Assembly: GCA_032622095.1 (NCBI GenBank)
Contig: CP136064.1
Span: 6,319,512 to 6,383,511, forward strand
Reading direction: 5' to 3'
Source: Siphonodentalium dalli
Lineage: Eukaryota > Mollusca > Scaphopoda > Gadilida > Siphonodentaliidae
Length of the DNA stretch: 64,000 nt
The translations under genes were made by a program, and so were the position numbers. The notes under the pieces are model-generated. The model did no database searches. It was given only the letters and a program-made list of their open reading frames with translations, and was not told where the DNA came from. Below, piece after piece: positions 23,431-35,439 of the stretch (positions are counted from its first letter, which is position 1; each line of letters opens with the position of its first letter).

Positions 23431-25121
23431 AATAATAGGAACAATCATGAGTGAAAAGAATCGCAGTTTATGGACGTAAAATATAAAGTATGGTGATTAT
23501 ATGTTGTCCTAACATGTGTAGGTTGATCTCAAGTGTTTGGACGTGATCCCACCCCTGCCTCGAAATTGGGTGACGGGATTGGGAAAACATCAACCCCTGG
23601 CACAAAATGCTAAGTTTGAGGCCCCGTAACTCCGTTAGTTTCCAACGGATTTTAAAATTGTTTCCATTTTTGTGATTTGCTGCTAACATAGATTGCATAG
23701 TATAAATTTCATCTGATTTGGAGACGGATAACACTTTGATTATTGGAAAGCATATGGGCCCAAATTAAAACTTGGACGGCCAAAATCTCCGCCATTTTTC
23801 AACGGATTTACGATCTGTTTTCAGCTTCCAGATCGGCTGATGTTGCAAATGTTATATTCCAAGTTTAATCCGATTCCGAGAAGAATTAAAAATTGGTACC
23901 ACGGACCACCCCTCCCCAGACCCACAATACTGAACCGACACTGGAAAAATTTGGCCCACCGCGTGCCGTCTTCAGTCCGTACGCATTTTCGTATCAGATG
24001 ACATCCAATGTTCGATATCTTCGGAGGAGATGTGTTATCAAGCACACGGGCCCAAAATTGCAAAGTTTGAGGGGCCGCAATTCTTTCAGTTTTTGATGGA
24101 TTTCGAAATTCTTTCACTTTCTAGATCGGCTGATGTTGCAGATGTTAGATTCCAAGTTTCATCTGATTCCGAGAAGAATTAAAAATTGGTACCACGGACC
24201 ACCCCTCCCCAGACCCACAATAATGAACCGACACTGGCAAAATTTAGCCCACCGCGTGCCCTCTTCAGTCCGCACACATTGGCGTATCAGATGACATCCT
24301 ATGTTCGATATCTTCGGAGGAGATGTGATCACAAGCACATGGGCCCAAATTGCAAACTTTGAGGGCCCGTAACTCTTGCATTTCTTCTCGGATTTCAAAA
24401 ATCCTTTCCGGTATGAGTTTGTTTTCGTTCGGGAAATACATAAACTTAAATATATGAATGTCAATCAAAATTTTATTTTTAAAAAAATTTGCCCCCCACC
24501 CCAGTGTCAAAATATATGTCCGACCCTGTCAAATTTTCCTTCTCTGACTAAACTGACAACGGTCAACACGACTATGAAAATCACATGCAGTTATCTGGAA
24601 TGATACAAGAGGACAACACAGTACAATCAAATAGAGGTTTGCCAACTATGGGCGGTAACTCCTCAGGGAAAGCGCGGACACAAGTTCTGATGCCCGTGGG
24701 CAGTAGGGCATATCGAGATGTGCATACGGTCCAATTTTCGATGCTCTGCTCCTTATAATTTCCGAGATAATCAAATGACATTTGTTCAGATAAAGGGAGA
24801 TAACTCCTCGGGGAAAACGCGGACAATATTCGTTATGCGACGATGGCATACAACTCTTTGATCCCAAGATACGTACCAAGTTTTAGTTTGCTACTCCTGT
24901 TACTTTTCGAGTAATAAGGGTTGCAAAAGTGTCCAGTATAATAATGAAAAATAATCGAAAAAGGGCCATAACTCTGTTAAAAGATATTGGACCAACATCC
25001 GGATACCATTATTTTTAGTAGACCTTATATGCCTTCATTCGCTAGAGATTTCGCGGTCCTCCTCCCATTAGTTTCTGAGTATTTCCAATTAAACAGAAAA
25101 CGGCCGCAGTAGAAAAACAAT
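23402..25121 (+). repeat. reference B monomer (hairpin to hairpin)
   Basis: Starts at the hairpin, then GAACAATCATGAGTG, then four diverged modules centred on a GGGCCC...GAGGGCC-TAACTC phrase, then a T/A-rich section with a C-run (TTTGCCCCCCACCCC), then two GGGCGGTAACTCC / AGGGAGATAACTCC modules, an AAGGGCCATAACTCTG module and CGGCCGCAGTAG leading to the next hairpin. The modules closely resemble those in A, which implies A and B share ancestry even though their monomers do not align end to end. Confidence 0.85.
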
Positions 25122-28100
25122 ATACTTCCTTGGTTACACCATGGAAGTATAATAATAGGAACAATCATGAGTGAAAAGAATCGCAGTTTATGGACGTAAA
25201 ATATAAAGTATGGTGATTATATGTTGTCCTAACATGTGTAGGTTGATCTCAAGTGTTTGGACGTGACCCCACCCCTGCCTCGAAATTGGGTGACGGGATT
25301 GGGAAAACATCAACCCCTGGCACAAAATGCTAAGTTTGAGGCCCCGTAACTCCGTTAGTTTCCAACGGATTTTAAAATTGTTTCCATTTTTGTGATTTGC
25401 TGCTAACATAGATTGTATAGTATAAATTTCATCTGATTTGGAGACGGATAACACTTTGATTATTGGAAAGCATATGGGCCCAAATTAAAACTTGGACGGC
25501 CAAAATCTCCGCCATTTTTCAACGGATTTACGATCTGTTTTCAGCTTCCAGATCGGCTGATGTTGCAAATGTTATATTCCAAGTTTAATCCGATTCCGAG
25601 AAGAATTAAAAATTGGTACCACGGACCACCCCTCCCCAGACCCACAATACTGAACCGACACTGGAAAAATTTGGCCCACCGCGTGCCGTCTTCAGTCCGT
25701 ACGCATTTTCGTATCAGATGACATCCAATGTTCGATATCTTCGGAGGAGATGTGTTATCAAGCACACGGGCCCAAAATTGCAAAGTTTGAGGGGCCGCAA
25801 TTCTTTCAGTTTTTGATGGATTTTCGAAATTCTTTCACTTTCTAGATCGGCTGATGTTGCAGATGTTAGATTCCAAGTTTCATCTGATTCCGAGAAGAAT
25901 TAAAAATTGGTACCACGGACCACCCCTCCCCAGACCCACAATAATGAACCGACACTGGCAAAATTTAGCCCACCGCGTGCCCTCTTCAGTCCGCACACAT
26001 TGGCGTATCAGATGACATCCTATGTTCGATATCTTCGGAGGAGATGTGATCACAAGCACATGGGCCCAAATTGCAAACTTTGAGGGCCCGTAACTCTTGC
26101 ATTTCTTCTCGGATTTCAAAAATCCTTTCCGGTATGAGTTTGTTTTCGTTCGGGAAATACATAAACTTAAATATATGAATGTCAATCAAAATTTTATTTT
26201 TAAAAAAATTTGCCCCCCACCCCAGTGTCAAAATATATGTCCGACCCTGTCAAATTTTCCTTCTCTGACTAAACTGACAACGGTCAACACGACTATGAAA
26301 ATCACATGCAGTTATCTGGAATGATACAAGAGGACAACACAGTACAATCAAATAGAGGTTTGCCAACTATGGGCGGTAACTCCTCAGGGAAAGCGCGGAC
26401 ACAAGTTCTGATGCCCGTGGGCAGTAGGGCATATCGAGATGTGCATACGGTCCAATTTTCGATGCTCTGCTCCTTATAATTTCCGAGATAATCAAATGAC
26501 ATTTGTTCAGATAAAGGGAGATAACTCCTCGGGGAAAACGCGGACAATATTCGTTATGCGACGATGGCATACAACTCTTTGATCCCAAGATACGTACCAA
26601 GTTTTAGTTTGCTACTCCTGTTACTTTTCGAGTAATAAGGGTTGCAAAAGTGTCCAGTATAATAATGAAAAATAATCGAAAAAGGGCCATAACTCTGTTA
26701 AAAGATATTGGACCAACATCCGGATACCATTATTTTTAGTAGACCTTATATGCCTTCATTCGCTAGAGATTTCGCGGTCCTCCTCCCATTAGTTTCTGAG
26801 TATTTCCAATTAAACAGAAAACGGCCGCAGTAGAAAAACAATATACTTCCTTGGTTACACCATGGAAGTATAATAATAGGAACAATCATGAGTGAAAAGA
26901 ATCGCAGTTTATGGACGTAAAATATAAAGTATGGTGATTATATGTTGTCCTAACATGTGTAGGTTGATCTCAAGTGTTTGGACGTGACCCCACCCCTGCC
27001 TCGAAATTGGGTGACGGGATTGGGAAAACATCAACCCCTGGCACAAAATGCTAAGTTTGAGGCCCCGTAACTCCGTTAGTTTCCAACGGATTTTAAAATT
27101 GTTTCCATTTTTGTGATTTGCTGCTAACATAGATTGCATAGTATAAATTTCATCTGATTTGGAGACGGATAACACTTTGATTATTGGAAAGCATATGGGC
27201 CCAAATTAAAACTTGCACGGCCAAAATCTCCGCCATTTTTCAACGGATTTACGATCTGTTTTCAGCTTCCAGATCGGCTGATGTTGCAAATGTTATATTC
27301 CAAGTTTAATCCGATTCCGAGAAGAATTAAAATTGGTACCACGGACCACCCCTCCCCAGACCCACAATACTGAACCGACACTGTAAAAATTTGGCCCACC
27401 GCGTGCCGTCTTCAGTCCGTACGCATTTTCGTATCAGATGACATCCAATGTTCGATATCTTCGGAGGAGATGTGTTATCAAGCACACGGGCCCAAAATTG
27501 CAAAGTTTGAGGGGCCGCAATTCTTTCAGTTTTTGATGGATTTTCGAAATTCTTTCACTTTCTAGATCGGCTGATGTTGCAGATGTTAGATTCCAAGTTT
27601 CATCTGATTCCGAGAAGAATTAAAAATTGGTACCACGGACCACCCCTCCCCAGACCCACAATAATGAACCGACACTGGCAAAATTTAGCCCACCGCGTGC
27701 CCTCTTCAGTCCGCACACATTGGCGTATCAGATGACATCCTATGTTCGATATCTTCGGAGGAGATGTGATCACAAGCACATGGGCCCAAATTGCAAACTT
27801 TGAGGGCCCGTAACTCTTGCATTTCTTCTCGGATTTCAAAAATCCTTTCCGGTATGAGTTTGTTTTCGTTCGGGAAATACATAAACTTAAATATATGAAT
27901 GTCAATCAAAATTTTATTTTTAAAAAAATTTGCCCCCCACCCCAGTGTCAAAATATATGTCCGACCCTGTCAAATTTTCCTTCTCTGACTAAACTGACAA
28001 CGGTCAACACGACTATGAAAATCACATGCAGTTATCTGGAATGATACAAGAGGACAACACAGTACAATCAAATAGAGGTTTGCCAACTATGGGCGGTAAC

Positions 28101-30283
28101 TCCTCAGGGAAAGCGCGGACACAAGTTCTGATGCCCGTGGGCAGTAGGGCATATCGAGATGTGCATACGGTCCAATTTTCGATGCTCTGCTCCTTATAAT
28201 TTCCGAGATAATCAAATGACATTTGTTCAGATAAAGGGAGATAACTCCTCGGGGAAAACGCGGACAATATTCGTTATGCGACGATGGCATACAACTCTTT
28301 GATCCCAAGATACGTACCAAGTTTTAGTTTGCTACTCCTGTTACTTTTCGAGTAATAAGGGTTGCAAAAGTGTCCAGTATAATAATGAAAAATAATCGAA
28401 AAAGGGCCATAACTCTGTTAAAAGATATTGGACCAACATCCGGATACCATTATTTTTAGTAGACCTTATATGCCTTCATTCGCTAGAGATTTCGCGGTCC
28501 TCCTCCCATTAGTTTCTGAGTATTTCCAATTAAACAGAAAACGGCCGCAGTAGAAAAACAATATACTTCCTTGGTTACACCATGGAAGTATAATAATAGG
28601 AACAATCATGAGTGAAAAGAATCGCAGTTTATGGACGTAAAATATAAAGTATGGTGATTATATGTTGTCCTAACATGTGTAGGTTGATCTCAAGTGTTTG
28701 GACGTGACCCCACCCCTGCCTCGAAATTGGGTGACGGGATTGGGAAAACATCAACCCCTGGCACAAAATGCTAAGTTTGAGGCCCCGTAACTCCGTTAGT
28801 TTCCAACGGATTTTAAAATTGTTTCCATTTTTGTGATTTGCTGCTAACATAGATTGCATAGTATAAATTTCATCTGATTTGGAGACGGATAACACTTTGA
28901 TTATTGGAAAGCATATGGGCCCAAATTAAAACTTGGACGGCCAAAATCTCCGCCATTTTTCAACGGATTTACGATCTGTTTTCAGCTTCCAGATCGGCTG
29001 ATGTTGCAAATGTTATATTCCAAGTTTAATCCGATTCCGAGAAGAATTAAAAATTGGTACCACGGACCACCCCTCCCCAGACCCACAATACTGAACCGAC
29101 ACTGGAAAAATTTGGCCCACCGCGTGCCGTCTTCAGTCCGTACGCATTTTCGTATCAGATGACATCCAATGTTCGATATCTTCGGAGGAGATGTGTTATC
29201 AAGCACACGGGCCCAAAATTGCAAAGTTTGAGGGGCCGCAATTCTTTCAGTTTTTGATGGATTTTCGAAATTCTTTCACTTTCTAGATCGGCTGATGTTG
29301 CAGATGTTAGATTCCAAGTTTCATCTGATTCCGAGAAGAATTAAAAATTGGTACCACGGACCACCCCTCCCCAGACCCACAATAATGAACCGACACTGGC
29401 AAAATTTAGCCCACCGCGTGCCCTCTTCAGTCCGCACACATTGGCGTATCAGATGACATCCTATGTTCGATATCTTCGGAGGAGATGTGATCACAAGCAC
29501 ATGGGCCCAAATTGCAAACTTTGAGGGCCCGTAACTCTTGCATTTCTTCTCGGATTTCAAAAATCCTTTCCGGTATGAGTTTGTTTTCGTTCGGGAAATA
29601 CATAAACTTAAATATATGAATGTCAATCAAAATTTTATTTTTTAAAAAATTTGCCCCCCACCCCAGTGTCAAAATATATGTCCGACCCTGTCAAATTTTC
29701 CTTCTCTGACTAAACTGACAACGGTCAACACGACTATGAAAATCACATGCAGTTATCTGGAATGATACAAGAGGACAACACAGTACAATCAAATAGAGGT
29801 TTGCCAACTATGGGCGGTAACTCCTCAGGGAAAGCGCGGACACAAGTTCTGATGCCCGTGGGCAGTAGGGCATATCGAGATGTGCATACGGTCCAATTTT
29901 CGATGCTCTGCTCCTTATAATTTCCGAGATAATCAAATGACATTTGTTCAGATAAAGGGAGATAACTCCTCGGGGAAAACGCGGACAATATTCGTTATGC
30001 GACGATGGCATACAACTCTTTGATCCCAAGATACGTACCAAGTTTTAGTTTGCTACTCCTGTTACTTTTCGAGTAATAAGGGTTGCAAAAGTGTCCAGTA
30101 TAATAATGAAAAATAATCGAAAAAGGGCCATAACTCTGTTAAAAGATATTGGACCAACATCCGGATACCATTATTTTTAGTAGACCTTATATGCCTTCAT
30201 TCGCTAGAGATTTCGCGGTCCTCCTCCCATTAGTTTCTGAGTATTTCCAATTAAACAGAAAACGGCCGCAGTAGAAAAACAAT

Positions 30284-30374
30284 ATACTTCCTTGGTTACA
30301 CCATGGAAGTATAATAATAGTGAAAAATAAAAAATTGAATAACAATATACTCCCATATTAAAATATGGAAGTAT
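30284..30374 (+). repeat. B-to-A junction, hairpin pair
   Basis: A B hairpin (30284-30312) is followed by ATAATAGTGAAAAATAAAA and AATTGAATAACAAT and then an A hairpin (30347-30374). The switch lies in the shared phrase ATAATAATAG, which follows the B hairpin and also precedes the A hairpin within array A. The same junction exists at 35304-35394. Confidence 0.85.
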
Positions 30375-31550
30375 AATAAGGGAATCGCGCGGAATTGATT
30401 GGAATGTCGATAGTATGGTTTATTGACATTTCTGTGTTCAGTTGGAACGTTCTGGTGTGACCCCCACCCATGCCTCAAAATTTGATGACGCGGGTAGAAA
30501 AGTCGCCATATATCGGCCAATTTTCAAGATATCGAGCTAACTTTTGCGTCATTGTGTTCGTATTTGATGCCCCTTTAATATTTACCAGGGTTTTGGTGAG
30601 GTATTGTGCCGATATTTTACTATGTAGGCCAATATGTATGTTTTCAGTTCGAATATCTCCGAACTCCTTCGACATAATGCAGCAAGTAGGTAATCGTTTA
30701 AAAGAACTAAAAATTCCCCGTCGAATGATACCAAACACGTCACGCTCGGTTGAAGGAATATAAATTCATAGTGCATTCTCTGTAAACTTGAAAAAAGGAA
30801 GGAGCCACAATTTCTACATTTGTTAACCGATTCACAAAATTCACTCACGAGGACACTTAGTACATCCTATGGATACTTCACAACCATTTTGGTTAAAATC
30901 GGCGACAAAAAAAAATTGACAAATTTTGTCCCTCCCCTAGCCCAGAAAAAAATTGAGCGGACCTTTGTCAAAATTTCCTGGTTTGGTCTTCTGTCTATGT
31001 TTAAGACGCTCACATAGAGCAAATCCAGCTGTTGCGCTTCGTCTAGGAGAAGATCTGGACACAAGCACTTTCTACACATGGACTTTATTAGTACATTTTT
31101 CGATGTGTTGTAACTTAGTCATTTCTCAACCGATTTACAAAATTCTTTCACGAGTAGCATCAATACGTCGTATAGATACACGACAGTAAAAATGGTTGGA
31201 ATCGGTGACAAGAAAAAAATTGATAAATTTTCCACCCCTCTCCAGGTCAACAGATTGTTTCTGGACCTTGGTGAAAATTTCCCCGATTCGTGCCCTTTCG
31301 TTAGTTAACACAATAACGAGAACCGAATTCAGCTGCTTGACTTCTTATAGGAGAAAATCTGCGCACAAACTTTTTCCATTTATTTTGTTTAAGGGCCATA
31401 ACTCTGGTAAGCAAGTTAGGACACAAACCTAAATGCTTCGTTACCACGCAACTTGGGGTGGTGCACATAGCTACCAAATTTCAATGCTTTATCTTTTAAA
31501 CTCTCTGAGATATAAGGGTTTCAAAATATATTAAGAATAATAAATAATAA
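30313..31550 (+). repeat. single A monomer downstream of array B
   Basis: Full-length A monomer, nearly identical to those of array A although array B and a spacer lie between. The differences I see include T at 30823 (TGTTAACCG for TGTCAACCG) and G at 31456 (CTTGGGGTGG for CTTGGCGTGG). It ends at the same base as the last monomer of array A and joins the same cap. Confidence 0.95.
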
Positions 31551-31609
31551 CTAGAGGTCAGATTCCATGGAATCAGATATACTTCCATGGTATTCCATCC
31601 CATCCCATC
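31551..31609 (+). repeat. 3' cap of the B-A locus (CTAGA cap)
   Basis: Matches 16802-16859: CTAGAGG, the palindrome GATTCCATGGAATC (31561-31574), ATACTTCCATGG, and a CCCAT tract one repeat longer. After it the two loci diverge completely, which fixes the element end at or within the CCCAT tract. Confidence 0.75.
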
Positions 31610-31880
31610 CCGACCTGACCTTGGTCTTCAAAATGGTCAATCGAAGGTCAAATCGGGTAAAACAGACGGATTTCCACGAAATTTGATACCTAGGGGTACT
31701 TTTGTCCGGGGAGTCTTTTGGGCGGGTCAAGTCGTGACCCCGACCTGACATTGACCTTCAAAATGGTCAGTTCAAGGTCAAATCTGGTAAAACGAACGGA
31801 TTTCGACGAAATTTGATACCAAGGAAAACTTTTGTTCTGGGAGTGTTTTGGACAGGTCAAATCGTGACAATAGGTTACTT
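31610..31880 (-). repeat. GGTCAAGGTC minisatellite-like element, inverted copy
   Basis: Reverse-complement relative of 17551-18010, with at least two subunits of about 130 bp. Diagnostic phrases on this strand are CGACCTGACCTTGG, TTCAAAATGGTCA, TTTCCACGAAATTTGATACC and TTTTGTCCGGGGAG. It abuts the cap directly, so it is the sequence into which, or beside which, the second element lies. Confidence 0.65.
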
Positions 31881-32811
31881 TTATAGTAGAGCGGACATAG
31901 CTATATAGTATATCGGTGAGCATATTCATGCATTTGCCTTGCTTCTTGATAAGTCCGTTTGAATTTGCGTCTTGAAGAGAGGGTTTGAATTTGAGTAATA
32001 TATATCACCCGTTACAACTTTATACTCTACCAGGGTTAAACCGTCCAATCTAAATCATTAAAAAGTGTACTAATCTTGCGTTTAGATACTACTTATCACA
32101 TCCAGTCGTCGAAAAGTTTTTATCTCAATATCAGATTTTCGGAGTAATTTTCCCCTTGTGAACTTCGGTGGAATTTGCCAAATCTGAACCCACCCGACAC
32201 AAACACTCCCTTGAGCAGGTTGCGTTTATAGTAGAGCGATCAAATTTTGAAGGCATACCGACAGTATACCGGCTTACATGCTCCTTCGTGAAACTCGCTC
32301 CTACATTAGCCCGTTTGGATTTGGGGCTAAAAACTCGGCTAGTGATAGACTACATAAGTATACATTTTTATGATATATAGCGTTGTCACGAGTAAACCGT
32401 TCCATCTGAAAATTAGAAAATCGCCCTCTGGATGCGCGTTAATACTAGCCATCAGATGTACGCGTCAAAAAACATTATCTCGATGTTTGAAGTTTCACCC
32501 CTTTGCAATTTTCGTGGAATTATCCTAAAGTCTCAACCCACACTGACACACATTCTCCGTTGGGCATGTTACATTTATAGGATAGCCGTCAAACTTCTGG
32601 GACGTACATAAACTATGTCAATGTACATTCTACGACATTATCTTGCTCTTTAACCAGCCGGTTTGGATTTGGCAGGAAAAATAGTTGCAATATTGCCGTA
32701 CCCCGTAACACGGAAAGCCCTGGGTAAAAACATTTTTAAGCAGTATATTCGAGTCCTAATCTCTAGTCCAATTCGGAATATGCAATAAAAAAATTAGAGC
32801 TCTGTACTTAT
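31881..32811 (+). repeat. second spacer, diverged paralogue of the first spacer
   Basis: 31985-32375 corresponds to 17150-17550 and 32385-32740 to 18011-18300, in the same order and orientation. Between the matching blocks this locus lacks the 17551 minisatellite element and has extra text (about 32420-32510) that is absent from the first spacer. It also lacks the 413-bp duplication and the tRNA-like heads. No coding region is seen. Confidence 0.65.
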
Positions 32812-32835
32812 AAAAAAAAAAAAAAAAAAAAAAAA
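32812..32835 (+). repeat. poly-A tract, A24
   Basis: Uninterrupted run of 24 A. It could be the tail of a plus-strand retroposed sequence or a simple microsatellite. No target duplication is obvious around it, and homology to B begins about 37 bp further on. Confidence 0.6.
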
Positions 32836-32872
32836 TAAAACCTTGGTTTATTCATCCTGGTGTATAGTGTGT

Positions 32873-35340
32873 CCCTATTTATGGGCGGTAACTCCTCAGG
32901 AAAAGCGCGGACACAAGTTTTGATGCCCGTGGGCAGTAGGGCATATCGAGGTGTGCATACGGTCCAATTTTCGATGCTCTGCTCCTTATAATTTCCGAGA
33001 TAATAAAATCACATTGTTTTATATAAAGGGAGATAACTCCGTGGGATAAATGCAGACAATATTCGTTATAAGCCAAAGGCATAAAACTCATTTACCCCAA
33101 TATACTTACCAATCTTGAGTTTTCTAATCTTAATACTTTCAGATATTAGGGCGTTGAAAAATACTGTAGTATAATAATAATAATAATGAAAAATAATCGA
33201 AAAAGGCCAATAACTCTGTTAAAAGATATTGGACCAACATGCGGATACCTTTATTTTTAGTAGACCTTGAATGCCTACAATCGCTAGAGATTTCACGTTC
33301 CTACTGTCATTAGTTTCTGAGTATTTCCAAATAAACGGAAAACGGCACGAGTACAAAAACAATATACTTCCTTGGTTACACCATGGAAGTATAATAATGA
33401 AAAATAATCGAATAAGGGCTATAACTCTGTCTTGAAACAATGGGCCGAAATCCGGATATCATTATCTTTAGTAGACCTCGGATGCCTATATTCGTTAAAG
33501 ATTTCGCGGTCCTGCTGCAATTAGTTTCTGAGTATTTTCAAATAAACGGAAAACTACCCCAATAGAAAAACAATATACTTCCTTGGTTACACCATGGAAG
33601 TATAATAATAGGGCGAATCATGAACTGAACAATTCGCAGTTTAGGGATGGAAAATATGAAGTAAGATGATTGTGTACTGTCCTTAACATTTGTGTGTTGA
33701 TCTCAAGTGTTTATAATTGACCCCACTCCTGCCTCGAAATTGGGTGACGGGATTGGGAAATTGTCACACCAGGCCCAAAATGCAATTTTTGAAGGACCAT
33801 AACTCCGTGATTTTCCAATGGATTTCAAAATTGTTTTAAGTTTTGTTATATGCTACTTACTGAGATTGCATATTATAAATTTCATCTGATTCGGAAAAGA
33901 AGAACATTTTGGTTATTGGAAAGAATATGGGCCCATATTCAAACTTTGAGTTCCAAAATCTCCGCCAGTTTTTAACGGATTTACGATCTGTTTTCAGATT
34001 TGTTATTAGCGTGTATGGTAGATGTTATATTCCAATTTTCATATAATTCGGAGACGAAATAAATTTTGGTACCTCGGACCACCCCTCCCCTGACCCACAA
34101 CACTGAACCGACACTGGCAAAATTTGGCACACCGCGTGCTCTCTTCAGCCTACACACATTGGCGTATCAGATGACATTCAAAGTTCGACATCTTCGGAGG
34201 AGATGTGTTATCAAGCACATGGGCCCAAAATTGCAAAATTTGAGGGCCCCTAACTTTGTCAGTTTTCAATGGAATTTCGAAATTCTTTCAGTTTCTAGAT
34301 CGGGTGGTGTTGTAGATGTTAAATTCCAAGTTTCATCTTATTCCGATAAGAATTAAAAATTGGTACCACGGACCACCCCTCCCCATACCCACAATAATGA
34401 ACAGACACTGGCAAAATTTGGCCCACCGCGTGCACTCTTTCGTCCGCACACGTTGGCGTATCAGTTGACATCCAAACTTCGACATCTTCGGAGGAGATGT
34501 GGTCACAAGCACATGTCCCAAACTGCAAAAATTTTAGGGCCTGTAACTCTTGCAATTCTTATCGGATTTCAAAAATCCTTCTTGGGGTGGGTTTGTTTTC
34601 GTTCAGGGAATGCATATACTTAAATAGATGAATATCGATCAAAAAAACATTTTTGATAAAATTTTGCCCCCACATCAGTGTAAAAATATATGTCCGACCC
34701 TGTTAAAATTTCTTTATCGGACTAAACTGAGAACGGTCATCATGGCTATGAAAACCAAATGCAGTTATCTGGAATGATACGGGAGAACAACAGAGTACAA
34801 TAAAATAGAGGTTCCCCTGTTTATGGGCGGTAACTCTTCAGGGAAAGCGCGGACACAAGTTTTGATGCCCGTGGGCAGTAGGGCATACCGAGGTGTACAT
34901 ACGGTCCAATTTTCGATGCTCTGCTCCTTATAATTACCGAGATAATAAAAATGACATTTTTTCATATAAAGGGAGATAACTCCACGGGTTAAATGCGGAC
35001 AATATCCGTTATGAGCCAAAGGCATAGAACTCATTTACCCCAACATACGTACCAAACTTGAGTTTTCTAGTACTAATACATTCAGAGATTTGGGCGTTGA
35101 AAAATACTGTAGTATAATAATAATAATGAAAAATAATCGAATAAGGGCTATAACTCTGTCTTGAAACAATGGGCCGAAATCCGGATATCATTATCTTTAG
35201 TAGACCTCGGATGCCTATATTCGTTAAAGATTTCGCGGTCCTGCTGCAATTAGTTTCTGAGTATTTTCAAATAAACGGAAAACTACCCCAATAGAAAAAC
35301 AATATACTTCCTTGGTTACACCATGGAAGTATAATAATAG
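32873..35340 (+). repeat. diverged B block (1729-bp spacing)
   Basis: Starts in mid-monomer at the TATGGGCGGTAACTCC module and contains about one and a half B monomers; the hairpins at 33575 and 35304 are 1729 bp apart. Module order matches array B, but there are substitutions and small indels throughout, so this is an older or separate B subfamily that has not been homogenised with the array at 20.9-30.3 kb. The hairpins are unchanged. It passes directly into array C through an A-type hairpin. Confidence 0.85.
33393..33603 (+). repeat. 211-bp hairpin-bounded sub-repeat
   Basis: Segment from just after the hairpin at 33364 to the end of the hairpin at 33575. It contains AAAAATAATCGAATAAGGG and CTATAACTCTGTC text and resembles the segment immediately before it (from about 33180 to 33392). 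It is repeated almost unchanged at about 35120-35332. The third locus therefore has one extra short hairpin-to-hairpin unit, showing that copy-number change can use the hairpins as endpoints. Confidence 0.75.
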
Positions 35341-35439
35341 TGAAAAATAAAAAATTGAATAACAATATACTCCCATATTAAAATATGGAAGTATAAAAAT
35401 TGAATAACAATATACATCCATATTAAAATATGGAAGTAT
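35304..35439 (+). repeat. triple hairpin junction B-A-C
   Basis: Three boundary hairpins in 136 bp: B-type (35304-35332), A-type (35367-35394) and C-type (35412-35439). The B-to-A part matches the junction at 30284-30374. The A hairpin is then followed by AAAATTGAATAACAATATAC and the first C hairpin, a short duplication of the sequence that precedes a hairpin. C differs from A in its left arm (ATACATCC for ATACTCCC), which weakens the palindrome. Confidence 0.85.

Larger units (their letters stand above)
20871..30312 (+). repeat. tandem array B, ~5.5 monomers of 1720 bp
   Basis: Head-to-tail array with boundary hairpins at 21682, 23402, 25122, 26843, 28563 and 30284, giving periods of 1720 or 1721 bp. 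Monomers are nearly identical. Scattered variants form a gradient: GGATTTCG in the first two full copies becomes GGATTTTCG in the later ones, and GACAATACAG becomes GACAACACAG, as expected from local homogenisation. There is no coding capacity: frames of up to about 100 codons recur once per monomer, overlap on both strands and resemble nothing known. After the last hairpin the sequence switches to the A monomer. Confidence 0.97.

Noticed and set aside
20759-30041. Many 60-100 codon frames in array B on both strands
   Set aside because: They recur every 1720 bp, overlap each other, and their identity follows DNA identity; there is no sign of selection on protein.
32812-32835. Poly-A tract as proof of a retrotransposed gene copy
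   Set aside because: No gene-like or target-duplication sequence is visible beside it; it may be a simple repeat.
20871-35340. Long terminal repeats of a retrotransposon
   Set aside because: Repeats are directly tandem with no internal coding region, primer-binding site or polypurine tract that I can recognise.
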